Assembly: GCA_027924585.1 (NCBI GenBank)
Contig: BSBM01000965.1
Span: 2,480,001-2,544,000, forward strand
Length of the DNA stretch: 64,000 bases
Reading direction: 5' to 3'
From: Larix kaempferi
Lineage: Eukaryota > Streptophyta > Pinopsida > Pinales > Pinaceae
Below are positions 21,172 to 32,835 of the stretch, one piece after another (positions within the stretch are counted from its first letter, which is position 1; each line of letters opens with the position of its first letter). The translations under genes were made by a program, and so were the position numbers. The notes beneath the pieces were generated by a model that was not told the origin of the DNA, made no database searches, and worked only from the letters and a program-made list of their open reading frames with translations.

Positions 21172-21545
21172 TGTTAGGAACCCATGTCTTTACTTTGTTA
21201 GTATGTTGTTGTTGGGAACATATGCTTTGTAAGTCGTCCCGTAGTATTTGTTGATCAATAGTTTATGTTACTGTTGTTGGCGCATATGCTTTGTAAGTCA
21301 CCCATAGTATTGTTGATCCATAGTTTGTAATGGCCCATGGTTTCGACCCATAGTATTGGAGCCTAGAATTAGTATATAAGTGTGTGTTGAGACCTATGAA
21401 GGACCGTGAAGTTAATTGTATTGAGCTTTCTCAAAGGAGGTTGCCCCCTCGAAGTGGCCTGTGATCAATATAAAAGTGATTCTGAGTTCTGTCATTTCTG
21501 CTATTTCGCATATTCTTGTTAATTAATTGTTGCAGGTGCATCACA
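21172..21545 (+). repeat. Chromovirus 3' LTR
   Basis: 374 bp, the same length as the 5' LTR, with 11 substitutions and no gaps. A 'ggacgcat' to 'gggaacat' change accounts for three of them. Confidence 0.92.
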
Positions 21546-21550
21546 AGTGG
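21546..21550. repeat. Target-site duplication AGTGG, right
   Basis: Exact repeat of 15430-15434, after which the TatA LTR resumes with 'gtctctgcgcaca'. Confidence 0.9.
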
Positions 21551-22229
21551 GTCTCTGCGCACATAGCTGTAGTTCTTTTTTTTCTCTTCTTGTCTCTTAC
21601 AATACAAAACTGAGACCAAGAATGACCAATGAATACCAACCCTTCCCTTACAAAATTTTCCCTTTTATAAATCGTTCCCGAAGGTCACGTCTTTACAATG
21701 AATATGGGCCAAAATCCCTATACTACCCAAAAGTCCCCACAAAATGGCGCGCTTACCCCGCTAACTAGGCCTGTAGTAGTCGACAACTAATTTATTTGGC
21801 TTCAACCATCTTTCTACGCCACTTCTGGCTCTAACGCCTCTTCTGATAGCCGCAATTCCGACTGCGCGAGTCAAATTGCATTCTGGAACGTCCCTTTCCT
21901 TCGCTCTGCTTCATATGTCGCTATCGGTCTGTCGTTCTACTTCTAATGGTTTCCGCCACTTTGGTTGTCTTAGTACTCTCTGTACTAAGGCCACTGGTCA
22001 CTTTCCTCCAATTCTGCGCTGCTCCTTACCCTGCTCCCGGTATTCTGTGGAGTGGCTTACCCAAAATAGGTCATCGCTGGACCTCTCTTCACCTGTACTT
22101 CGCTGCCAAAAATAACTGTTGCACTGGCGCTACGCATCAGCAAAACTACGCCATGCTTGGACTTCTCTTTTCCATTGCGCTTACTTGGACTTCACTTTAC
22201 CAAAAACTATGCCACGTGGGCCACACCCA
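21551..22229 (-). repeat. TatA 5' LTR, second part
   Basis: It aligns with about 1640-2318 of the left LTR, through 'cttgtctcttacaatacaaaac', 'gggccaaaatccctatactac' and 'gacttc.cttttccattgcgctt' type blocks. It stops about 13 bp short of the left copy: the TGTTAGGGCC end is missing and 'agagttttggagaaac' follows instead. Confidence 0.7.
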
Positions 22230-22267
22230 AGAGTTTTGGAGAAACAAAACGCTAGAGCATTTTTGTT

Positions 22268-23389
22268 GACACCAAGCGCAGGAATAAAAAATTGAATTTA
22301 AACAAAATGTGCTAGCATTCCTTGGCGCCTAAAACACACCTCCTCATGCGCCCGCGTGTCATCCATTGTCCTATCTGGTTGGTTCGGACTTACCAATCCT
22401 ATGATATGGATTGTGCTAAACCATAGCTAATTGGGAATTTCCACCATTTTTCTCAATATGCCTTTCTTTCACCACTCTTTACAACATGACATACACAACC
22501 ATTTTTTATGAAATTTTAGGCATAGATAGAATTTTTTATGCAGATTCCAAATCTGTACTTTTTTTTAAATATTAATTTTTTCTATTGTTTTCCTAATTTC
22601 TTGTATCATCACTCCTTAAGTCAAAAAACATGTTGTTAGTGTTTCTTCTGTAATTTTTTCATTTCAAAACCATTTTAAAAACAAATTGTATGCTACACTA
22701 GTAGACATCGACCTCTACCCTCTATAAAAAATCCAAGTCGAAATGATCACATTTAGACCTTCAAATGCTGCACCTACATTTGATGTACCATTATCGAGGT
22801 TTGGTAACTTAGATAATTAAAAAATAAATAAAAATTAAACATTTAATTTTGGAAAAATAGTGTTGCACTAGTACTACATGTTCTCTGCATGTATACCAAA
22901 TTTTGTTGCCTGAAACCACCATTTAGGAACTCAAAGGCTGCACACACAAAAACATATACCTTATCATTTGTCAAAAAAATAAAAAGTGAATGTTAGAAAA
23001 GATGAAATTTGACATAGTTATGTAAATTTTCAATACATAAAACTTATATATTCGGAAACGTGATTCAATTTTACATTTTATCCTTTTTACTAAATGCAAG
23101 ATATCTTGTGTAAGTATCTCAAAAAAGTTGAGGGATTCCTGATTTTTTTTGTTTTCTATTACATCTAACACGGCAAAAGTGACCCTCATTAGCTTGCACT
23201 CACCCTTATATTTTAAATTTTAGCTATGTTTCAAGTTACTTACAATAAAGATTATAAGTTTAACTTTTTGAAGTAGTATATTTAAAAAATATTAAAAGTT
23301 TAAAAAATACATGTTAAATACATTTATAATTTTAAAATGTTAAAGATAAACCAAACATTATTATTAAAATTTTAATTGTTAAGATAAAA
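22268..23389. other. Gene-free AT-rich stretch
   Basis: No open frame with a recognisable motif, no LTR ends and no tandem repeat seen. Long A/T runs dominate from about 22550. Confidence 0.5.
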
Positions 23390-23830
23390 TTATCCACCAC
23401 AAATGTTGTAATGGGCATATCCGTGCAAGATTGTCAAAATCAAACATAACCCTTAATGAGAAATGGAAAACCACATAACTAATCTGGGATGAATGCCATA
23501 ATTTGATATAACCATGGAGGAATGCCAAACATGACAAAACCCTTAGAAAATGTTTCAATACTACATAACCATTACTATTGCAATGTGACATAACTTGCAA
23601 TGGTTATAGTGGCGTTCATCAAGTTTTATATTGAATTACGACATTGCTCCATGTTTATGTCATAATCTAAAATTCATCTTTTTAATGTTCCTCGAAGGTT
23701 TAGCAAGAGTTCTATCACATTGCGAAGTTCATCAAGTGATATGCTCGATTGTGACATTCCTCCATGGTTATGTCATAGTGACATTTATATTTCTAATGTT
23801 CATCGAAGGTTTTATTTGATTGTAATATTA
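23390..23830. repeat. Imperfect fold-back and direct repeats
   Basis: The phrase 'ataaccatggaggaatg' at about 23509-23527 is answered by its reverse complement 'cattcctccatggttat' at about 23752-23770. On the right side the block 'gacatt.ctccatg.ttatgtcat' followed by 'aatgtt.ctcgaaggttt' type sequence occurs twice, about 115 bp apart (23640 and 23755). The whole could be a decayed fold-back element or miniature inverted-repeat element; terminal repeats and a target duplication were not found. Confidence 0.4.
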
Positions 23831-26800
23831 AATGTCCCCTGAAAATGATCCCATGATCGAAACATTGTGCTCCACTAAACAATTGGCTTAAATGTCTCTT
23901 GAATATTATCCCAGATGTTGTTAGGGAAAGTGTTCCTATAGCTAGGGTGAAACTACCAACATATCGGGGTAAAAGATAGACATACAATGTTTTACAAGTA
24001 CAATTATTAACCAAACATATTAGGGTTAGGACGATATGTACCTTATTCAGAAGGTTGATCCAAGCCTCTCTTCTTGCTCTCCACTGCAACAAACTGAAAA
24101 AACATTCAACAAAACCTTCCTCAAACCAATTTGACTACAAATAAAATATTGATATTTATAAGAGAATAAAACATCAAATTGTAATCGGATATGAAACATA
24201 CATGAAAAAATCATATTTGGTAAAGGAAGAATGTATAATCTTAATTAATTAATGAAGCAAGTACATCAAATTACCTTCCTTCAATCATGGCACTTCATGA
24301 AACCAAGATTCAAGGTCTCTTTCTCCTCTTCTCCAAGGATCCCAACCTCTGATCATATGTGCTAGGGTTTATAAGAAACTAGCGCACAAATGAGGGGGAT
24401 GTGAATCCCAATTCCTCCAGCATAACACTATAATGGGATTGATCATCTTTTCATGGTCCCTCTCCCTCTCTTATATAGTAAGTGAAGAAGATAGGGTCAA
24501 AGAGGAAGTAGTTACAACCGAAGAGGAGGTTCCAAAACCACCCAAACCAACCATTTTTCACGATTTTATATATAATTTTAAGTATTTTGGAGGTACCCAT
24601 GACTTTACCATGTGCAAACTGTGTTTTTTGGCAAACACACAGGGGAAGCAGCCTTCCACTGCATTTTTGTGGGAAAATGGTAAAAAATAACCTTTTCTAG
24701 GGGTTTTCTGGAGAAATTTTGGTCTTCCAAATTGTTCCTAAGATTCCTATCTATCATATGGGCCATGAATTAGGTAATTTCATCCATCTAAAGTCCCAAA
24801 TATGGCTCTTACATCCACAAATGTCCTTTTGTGTGACTCACAGTAATCTCCTGAAGTGTCATCATGTGACCAAAAGATGTAAGTGTCGTCACAAACGTAG
24901 AAGTGCCAATTTTTGCTATAATATATGCCCCCTAATGTATGAGGTTAGAGGGGAAAGCGATGGCTTAAATACATTATAAATAATAAAGGGTTGAGTTCTG
25001 GATTCATAGAAACCGAAGAAATCAAGAATTGTGGACTCAAATGAAGTACCTGAAAGAAAGGAAATGTTAGAAAAACTTATCCCTAGGAAATGTCCATGCT
25101 CAAATAATGGAACATGATCTCTAGGAGGATATAATGATGATCCAATACATAAGTATAACTTATGTATATATCATGGCCACTAGAATACAAGCGTCGATCC
25201 ATTAAGACAGTATAAATATGAACATAGCCACATAAATACAAAGGTGGAGCTATGTCAAAACTGGAGATCATAGACATAGATAACAAATTGGATATATGGC
25301 TCATCAAGAGCCAAAAGAGTGCGTCTCAGTATTGTGCAACTTGGGAAATAACAAAATATGACAAATGTTTCCATCATCCCCAGGTCTTCAAACCAAACTA
25401 TCTCAAGGTACAAATCCTAACCATGCAAATAAATGAGTTGATGTCGAACATGGAGGACACCGTTTGATTACTGGCCAATGATGTGAACCATTAACAAATG
25501 TGAGGGAAACCCACCAATAATGAAAATGGGCCCAAAGGTACCTAGTACACTCTAATAGGTGTAAATAGATGTTCTTAAATTCGAACACCTGAAGAATCCA
25601 TCGTGTAAGTGACATTAATGTATTCTCATAAGTCAACAATGAGAGAATCTGTCACTGATGACTGCAAATAACAAGGTACTATCTGAAAACTCTAGACTTC
25701 ATTCCCGGATTAAGATGAGTTGGATTCGATGGGAAGAAGTATATTGGAAGGGAGGCCTTAAAGAAATCTCCATCATCCAACATGAGGGACAATCAATGGT
25801 TGATCTTATCTAGAGTAGGACTCAGTACATGATGAAACATGCTGATAACAAGGAAATGGCCGACATATGAGGTCAATGCAACTGCATAATGGTTGACACA
25901 AGTTGTATCTGTGAACAGTGAGCACGACACAAGAGTGACTTAGGAATATTTGAACACAAAGGGTCTATGATATAAATCTGCGGTGTAGGAAACATTAATA
26001 GATTCTCCATATGATTGGAAGAGTAACCAACTAGATGATTAAAAAACTCTGAGATCATGTTTATCCTAAGGTCAAAAATAAAACCCAAGATGTTTTATAG
26101 ACTCAATAAGGTCCTTTGTTCAAGGAGATAGTTGACTTGCTGCCATTATTTAAAAATATTTAACATTCTTCCCTTCCCTTTTCTCTTTTTAGGTACCTTT
26201 TTCATTTTTTAATGAGATTGACAAAGAACTAAAGCATGCTCGATAAAGATCCAACCATGTGTAATTTTATGAGTTCACAGGAAGGTAAACTCAAGACTTT
26301 TTTTTTTTTTTATGAGTTTGAAGAAAATATAGACTAATACTCGATAAGATACTGATCCGTGGATTTTAATATCAAGCCTGGATCTGTTCGTGCTCGCCGG
26401 TGTTTTCATATTTAAGGATTCTGAAAAAATTAAACAACTCCATACACCCTCTCATGGATTTCGAATATGAGTAAATCTCAATGGAATTTTTCCTCGTATT
26501 CGACAATAGGTTTTCATTATTGACCTCTGATTAAATAACCCCTCAAATGTTTGACCTCAAAAAATATTTATTCACATTTGTCGGGTTGTACTAGAGATAC
26601 CTTGGGAATCATTGTCATCATTGGTGCTTACCCTTGTACTTGTTAAGGCCCACATCATTTTTTCGTAATCAAGTAGTCTCTGCCATGTTCAACTTCAACA
26701 ACTTGTAATCACATGGTCAGATTTGTATCATTTTAGGATCAGGTAGAAGACCCTGGATGGTTCTGATATTTCTTTCACATCCAGGTTGTGATGGTGATTG

Positions 26801-27170
26801 TTGAGTAGGTCCCCACATGGACATTATGTTGGTGACATCATTGATGTACTGTCACACAGATCCACTCTTGCATTGGTCGTGGTTGTGTCATTGTCTTATC
26901 ATGGATCTACGCTTGTTCCTAGTAGCCATGATTTGTCGTCAGTCCTTATCAAGTCAATACTATCATGGATCTGCGATGTATTGGTTGGAAGCCATGCTTT
27001 GAGTCAGTTGTTTTGATCATGGGTATGCCCTCCTCAAAGTTATTTTGCATATTGTTGATGTTTCCTTGCATCTCCTCTCCAACCTCCTTTTAGCTATCTT
27101 TGTAGACTCATTTATTTGTAAAGTGTTCCAACCATCATCTTTCTTCTAACCTCACACTTTAGGGGGTATC
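23831..27170. other. Unassigned AT-rich DNA, possibly the interior of an old gypsy element
   Basis: I see no gene here. Short frames, such as the 85-codon one at 24433-24690, lack motifs. Because a polypurine tract and LTR start follow at 27160-27171 in plus orientation, this stretch may be the decayed interior of that element, but no RT or integrase wording survives that I could find. A poly-T run lies at about 26300. Confidence 0.35.
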
Positions 27171-27420
27171 TGTTATACCTCAAAGTCCCACTTTGAACAC
27201 CATTTCGATTCTTCATGTCATATCACCATGCGGAACCTAATGGTGCTACCTCCTACCAAGTGTTGAGACTCATTTCCACCTTATTGGTCCCCTCCCTAGC
27301 TTTATTTGGGGGCAAGTTCAACTAATGACAGTTGAATGCCACCTCATTGAGCCAAATTTACCCATCTTTTTGCGCCCTACTAGTGGTGTAAGGCACGAAA
27401 ATACAATATTTTCGCGCTTT

Positions 27421-27538
27421 GCATGCCTCCAGGGGTGCAAAAATTACAACATTTTTGCGCTCTGCATGCCTACAGGGGTGCCGAAATTACAACATTTTCA
27501 TGCTTGCATGCCTGCAGGGGTGCAGAAATTCCTTAACA
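27421..27538. repeat. Tandem repeat, 42-43 bp unit, nearly 3 copies
   Basis: Copies begin with 'gcatgcct.caggggtgc' at 27421, 27464 and 27506, each followed by 'aaattacaacattttt' type sequence; the last copy is cut short. A less similar half-copy precedes at about 27390. Confidence 0.75.
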
Positions 27539-27951
27539 ACCTCTTTAACTTGGATTGTGGATATTATCTCCAGGGAGATATTCTTGGGATTGGGGTTCCC
27601 TTCGAATCTAACATCATCCTCCCTCTTTATCCCGATTCAAATCCTTGACCCACCATTTCATCACCTAAATCCACCTTCATCTCTTAGTGGTTGGATTCCC
27701 AAATCCTATAATAAGGAGGCCTTCTATGAGCTAGGGGGGAAACAATTGGAGGCATCAAACCTATGGTATTGGGGTTTTTGCAGCAAGAGGAGAAGCTTGG
27801 AAGGAAGTTCCATTGCTTTGGACATCAAGGTGAAACACTTGTAATCATGTTCTTTGGTTTCTGTAATAAGATAACTTAGCCTATTCTTCCCATTTCATGT
27901 CTTCAATGGTGAATGCATGAAATTGTTTATGTTTCATAATTAGATTTTGGT

Positions 27952-27973
27952 TTATATATATATATATATATAT
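27952..27973. repeat. TA microsatellite
   Basis: About eleven TA units inside the probable LTR. Confidence 0.9.
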
Positions 27974-28090
27974 TTCTTTGGAGAAGGTATTGTCTTCTAT
28001 TCTTTAACAGGTTCTCGAGTTTATAAACAAATATCAGAATTGGAGCAATCCGGGAGAAACAAGGACAACATTCGAGTTTAAGGTATGTCA

Positions 28091-29213
28091 CCTATCTATT
28101 TCTCTTATCCATAACTCATTAGTTTATGTTTGAATCAGATTTAGGAAGAATATAGTGTCTATTTGTTTGGTTTCTGTCATAAATTGAACACCTAGGAATC
28201 TATTTTGGTTTATGAGAGGGTTTAACTATCCGTAAGAAGAATTCTCTAGAACACGCTAGCCACTCACTATGTATAGGCTAAACTATACCCCATATTGAAA
28301 CAAAATTAAATATTTGGGAAGTCATGGCACTCTTCTTTACCGCCTTTGTTCCCTTTCCTTTGTTGTTTTATCAGAAATACTTGAGTCATATGGCCGCTCC
28401 CCAGTTCTCTTCTTGATATATGAGCATTTTGAGATCAGTTCCCTGACAAATCCTCACCACACCATGATATATGGGAATTTCAATCATTCTCGAAGCCCCA
28501 AGATCAGGATTTGTCATTATGTTCCTTTCCACCAATCACGTTTTTGTCATTCTTCTTTCACTAACTGATTGGTGTAAAAGTTGGAATAAACGTGAGAATA
28601 TTCAGTGGTCCATGTATTTGTTTTATTGAACACTTCCTTCTCTAAAACAACATGATCTACCACTGTCATCAACATTAGGCTTGCATAAGTCGTCCAAAGT
28701 TGTTTGGTACTAGACCATGTTGTCATCTTTCGCTACCAGCATGGACACGCTCCCAGACTTGATGACCCATTTCAAGCCACGATAGTAGATGGTACCAACT
28801 TAGATTCATCAACTGTCTACACTTAGTTATAAGACAGGCCACGGTCGTTATGTAACCCTATGAAAACTGTATATATATAGGCTTGAAAAGTGCAAATAGA
28901 AAACCTTTGTCCATGTAGCGATTGGACAAAAAGGTTCCTTAAATAATAGAAAGAGTGATCTTGTATCAGAAGAATTGGTCAGTTGTATTAAAGTATTTAT
29001 TAATTTAATATCCATATAATTCCAAGATATTCTTTTAATTCTTAAAGGAAAGTCCAAGATAACTAGAATGTTTCAACATGCTACAAGCTCCAGATAAGGT
29101 TTTGAGTATATTTATTGACAAGCAAGTAAGGAAGTCTTGGACACACTAATCTAATTGATCATGTATCATTTACTGACTGAATCTTAAGGCATGTATTAGA
29201 AAATAACAATGAA
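28091..29213. other. Gene-free stretch
   Basis: Only short motif-free frames on both strands; nothing recognised. Confidence 0.4.
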
Positions 29214-30720
29214 TAAGGTATTAAGGATAGGCCCTAATGGTTATCCCAACTGGATCATCAGGTTCTCTAGCTACACTTGGATTTGGTTATACCTATCCCT
29301 ATTTCTCCAAATGGTGAAGCCTCAATCTTCATCGCAATTTCCAGTGCCTCCAGTTGGGATGCAATTTTTGCTGCATTTGTGGCATACGAATGTGTGGTAC
29401 CAATCCTGCAATGAACCATTCTTTGTGCTGCATGTCACTCATTCCAAAACTTAACTTGGACATCAGAGTTTTATATCTTTGATCAAATTACCATACTAAT
29501 TCATTAGGAAATTTATTTATTTCCTTCAGTTCTGTGATATATTGCGATTCTAATTTTGGTTTTCTAAACTCATCGATCAATCCTGCTCTGATTTGTGCAA
29601 AATTTTTCTCCGGATTCCCTATAGGTACTTGTAAAAATTTCATAAATGAATCCAGTGCATGACCCCTAAAGTTCGTCACTGGTTGTCCCTTCTTGATATC
29701 ATCATCTTGGACTTGATTCACTGTCCATACCAATTCGCATAAAGACCAGTATTGCTCAAGATCCTCGGTCCTGTTACCATGAATGATTGACATCTTTACG
29801 TTGTCGCCTAACATTCTTGGTTTCCTACTTATATTCATAGACCCACTAATCCTATCGATGTTTTGACACGCCAGATAACCCTGTGAAGAGATTATATTTC
29901 TTCCTCCAAATTTTGGCGTAGTGCGCGAGGTTGTGGGTGCATGTAGCTTTGGGTCCTTCCTTCCTTTAGTTTAGTGGTAGCCTGGTTGCTCTCTTCATCA
30001 CAGTAAGGTCGCTTAGTCCCTTTTGGTCTCGTTTCACAGTTATCTATTTCAATATCCCTAGGAGACTCTCTCTCTATCTCAATCCTCCTCTTCTTCTTCG
30101 ACCGGAACCTTACCCCACTTCGTAGGGTACCACAATATTCCACAACTTCCCTCAAAATTCTGTCGTAACACATATCCATCTACCCTTCATCATTCTATCA
30201 GACCTGCATTTGCGAGGTACCCACAGCCTCCGCAGACCCAAGCTCTACTCATTGGAATTCATCTTCAGTATACCCTTTTCAAAAATGAGCATCTTAATCC
30301 ACAGTTTCAGCGATAGTAGCAACCTTCCTCTAGGTCCTTTGAAACATTTCCTTTCTACACCACTATATGACTTAACTGTGTCGACAAAAAATTCAATGAT
30401 GTATCCTTCCAAAATACTGTCTACCCAGACCTCGAAATCTCTAGATGCTTTGTTGTTCACTCGTTTCAATTGCTGGATCATTTCTAGCGTCCAGTGTTTA
30501 GGCTCACCCCCTTCAAAAAGTTTCTTTTGAAAAGTTAGTTGTGCCAACCACTCATGTAGTAGTATAGGAAATTCGTAGAAGAATATTTCGTGAATATCGA
30601 AGTAGATATACTTTTGTAACTAGTCAGTTGTCAACCATCCAGGGTTCTAGTTTTCTTCTTTAGCAAATTCTCGTGCCTTCTTGTGGAACCATTCCTTGAT
30701 CTTCGACTTTGTCGGATGCC
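29214..30720 (-). pseudogene. TatC: gag fragment of the TatA/TatB family
   Basis: Reading leftwards from about 30720 there is an N-terminal domain shared with TatB (WTLEMIQQLKRVNNKASRDF, FKGPRGRLLLSLKLWIKML at 30547-30245). Then comes a charged linker (30179-29892, RFRSKKKRRIEIERESPRD) and the gag capsid domain (29838-29488, FRGHALDSFMKFLQVP and LIDEFRKPKLESQYITEL). The end, at about 29480-29214, reads MSDMQHKEWFIAGLVPHI and then loses frame before the zinc knuckles. No pol or LTR is attached, so this is a truncated piece. It confirms that the upstream domain and gag belong together in this family. Confidence 0.75.
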
Positions 30721-30879
30721 ACAACATGCCATCTCTTCTTACAATCGGTAAAATGATGATCTTATGCTTACAATTGTACTCTTATTTATAAGCTGACTTG
30801 GCCGTTACAAAATGGTTTTAATGACCCATTTCTCACTAACTTAACCAAACACTTCCGCATATCTCGGCTTTGCAACCAA

Positions 30880-31450
30880 TCCTTTGTTCTTGTCTTTGAC
30901 CCTTTCACCACTTGGGGTTCCACACTTGTGCACTATGAGCCCGTGCCAACATTTCCTGGCCATCATGAACACATCCAAAATGGAAAAATGCATGTGTGGG
31001 AGCTGATGGAACCCCCTTCCACTCTCCAATTTGAGTTCTGTGCCCCTAGAGAAAATATTCAAAGTATCCTTGAATGGACATAGGGTGCCAAGAAAAAATT
31101 CCCATAGCACCAAAACCGTGACTCTGATTGAGAAGCCATTGATTCTGATGGATTTAGGATGTCAATTTCTAGCTGTGGGATCCCCCCCAATGTGAGTCAA
31201 ATGCCCGAAAACAGTGCTATTGTGCTATCTCTGAAACTAGATTTTTGCTCAGTGAAGGCTATGCCAATTTTGTACAAGGAGATCATTTCTGATCTGAAGG
31301 CTTCCGAGCATGCATGGCCATTCTGAACACATCCACACTGGCCATATACATGTGTGGGAGATGATGCAACCTCGTTCTTCTCTCTGGTTCTAGTTATGTG
31401 CCCCAGGAGCAAATTCTCAAAGAGTCCTTGAATAGCCACAGGGTGCCGAG
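30880..31450. repeat. Diverged tandem duplication, about 360-bp unit
   Basis: The block 'ggccat..tgaacacatcca' followed by 'atgtgtgggag.tgatg' and ending with 'agggtgcc.ag' occurs at about 30958-31093 and again at about 31316-31450. Minus-strand frames over both copies give similar peptides (FKDTLNIFSRGTEL in one and an altered version in the other), so the unit may come from a repeated coding family, but I do not recognise it. Confidence 0.6.
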
Positions 31451-31454
31451 TGTC

Positions 31455-32835
31455 TCTAGATTTGTTTTTTTTTTGTTTCTAGGTCTAGATCAGGGTCTAT
31501 AAGATAGATTAGGTTCTATATTGCTAGATTAGGTCTCAAGGGCTAGGTTACATCTCTAACACTAGATAAGTATTCTAGATTAGGTTTCCAAGGTTCTAGG
31601 TCCACATCAGGATTTCCAGGTTTAGATTTGTTTTGGTCTGGTTTCTAGGGCCATATCAGGTTCTATAGGCTAGATTATGTTCTATATGGATAGATTAGGT
31701 CATCGGGGCTAGGTTACGTCTCTAGGGATAAATAAGTATTCTAGATTAGGTCTCCAGGGTTCTAGTTCCACATTAGGCTTTCCAAGGCTAGATTTATTTT
31801 TGTCTGGTTTTTAGGGCTAGATCAGTGTCTATAAGCTAGATTAGGTTCTATATGGCTAGATTAGGTCTCCGGGGCTAGGTTACGTCTCTAGGAATAGATA
31901 AGTATTCTATATTAGGTCTCAAGGGTTCTAGTTCCACATTAGACTTTCCAGGGCTAGATTTGTTTTTATCTGGTTTCTAGGGCTAGATTAGGGTCTTTAA
32001 GTTATATTAGGTTCTATATGGCTAGATTAGGTATCTAAAGCTAGGTTACATCTCTAGGGATAAATAAGTATTTTAGATTAGTTCTCCAGGATTCTAGGTC
32101 CACATTAGGCTTTCTAGGGATAGATTTTTTTTTGTCTGTTTTCTAGGAATGGATCAGGGTCTATAAGCTAGATTAGGTCTCCAGGGCTATGTTACGTCTC
32201 TAGGGCTAGATAAGTATTCTAGATTAGGTCTCCAGGGTTCTAGGTCCACATTAGGCTTTCCATGGCTAGATTTGTTTTTTTCTGGTTTTAAGGGATAGAT
32301 GAGGGTCTATAAGCTATATTAGGTTCTATATGGATATATTATGTCTCCAAGGCTAGGTTACATATCTAGGGCTAGATAAGTATTCTAGATTAGGTCTGTA
32401 GGGTTGTAGATCCACATTAGGCTTTCCAGGGCTAGATTTGTTTTTTTCTAGTTTCTAGGGCTAGATCAGGGTCTATAAGCTAGATTAGGTTCTATATGGC
32501 TCGATTAGGTATTCAGGGCTAGGTTATGTGTCTAGGGGTAGATAAGTATTCTAGATTAGGTCTTCATGGTTCTAGGTCCACATTAGGATTTATAGGGCTA
32601 GATTTGTTTTTGTTTGGTTTCTAGGGCTAGATTAGGGTCTATAAGCTATATTAGGTTCTATATGTCTAGATTAAGTCTCCATGGTTGGCTTAGGTCTCTA
32701 GGGATAGATAAGGATTCTAGATCATGTCTCTAGGGTTTTAATTCCACATTAGTCTTTCCAGGGGTAGATTTGTTTTTGTCTGGTTTTTAGGGCTAGATTA
32801 GGGTCTTTAAGCTATATTAGGTTCTATTTCTTAGA
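31455..32835. repeat. Satellite-like tandem repeat, about 166-bp monomer, 8 copies
   Basis: The phrase 'gataagtattctagattagg' and variants recurs near 31564, 31731, 31897, 32062, 32199, 32375, 32541 and 32707. Spacings are mostly 165-168 bp, with one 137-bp copy and one 176-bp copy. Monomers also share 'ggttctaggtccacattagg' and 'ctataagctagattaggttc'. Within a monomer the words ctaggg, ctagatt and aggtct recur, so it probably grew from a shorter repeat. The 137-bp copy lacks the 'ggttctatatggctagatt' part. Confidence 0.9.

Larger units (their letters stand above)
15435..21545 (+). mobile_element. Tekay-like chromovirus (Ty3/gypsy), complete but decayed
   Basis: The element is 6,111 bp, with two 374-bp LTRs (11 differences by eye, about 97% identical), a tRNA-Met primer site, a polypurine tract and a perfect 5-bp target duplication AGTGG. 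Domain order on the plus strand is gag with a zinc knuckle, protease, RT, RNase H, integrase and a C-terminal chromodomain, which is the chromovirus layout. Seven or more in-frame stops and one frameshift inactivate it. It sits in the right LTR of TatA and is the youngest dated insertion in the window. The subfamily call (Tekay/Del) is from wording of the integrase C-terminus and chromodomain and should be checked. Confidence 0.92.
1226..22229 (-). mobile_element. TatA: old Ty3/gypsy LTR retrotransposon with two nested insertions
   Basis: This minus-strand element has an LTR pair (about 1226-2331 and 15024-22229, the latter split by an insertion). Between the LTRs, in element order, lie gag, protease, a second gag-like domain, RT, RNase H, integrase and an accessory ORF. 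PR before RT-RNase H-integrase is the Ty3/gypsy order. I saw no chromodomain, and the RT and integrase wording suggests a non-chromovirus Tat-like lineage; that lineage call is inference. The chromovirus at 15435-21545 and the small element at 10880-14150 lie inside it, so its own sequence is about 11.6 kb. All its ORFs are broken, and it lacks a recognisable tRNA-Met primer site. No matching 5-bp target duplication was found, so the ends are approximate. Confidence 0.75.
27171..28090 (+). repeat. Probable gypsy 3' LTR (or solo LTR)
   Basis: It starts TGTTATACCTC directly after a purine-rich 'tttagggggtatc' that fits a polypurine tract, and ends near 'gtttaaggtatgtca', a common form of gypsy LTR 3' end. 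It contains three tandem copies of a unit of about 43 bp and a TA microsatellite. No second copy is in the window, so it could be a solo LTR or the 3' LTR of a decayed element to its left. Confidence 0.45.

Noticed and set aside
24433-24690. 85-codon plus-strand ORF with acidic stretch
   Set aside because: No family motif, no neighbouring exons, and within the range expected by chance in this amount of DNA.
31455-32835. CRISPR-like regular repeat spacing
   Set aside because: The repeats are long satellite monomers that are similar throughout, with no unique spacers, in a plant-type genome.
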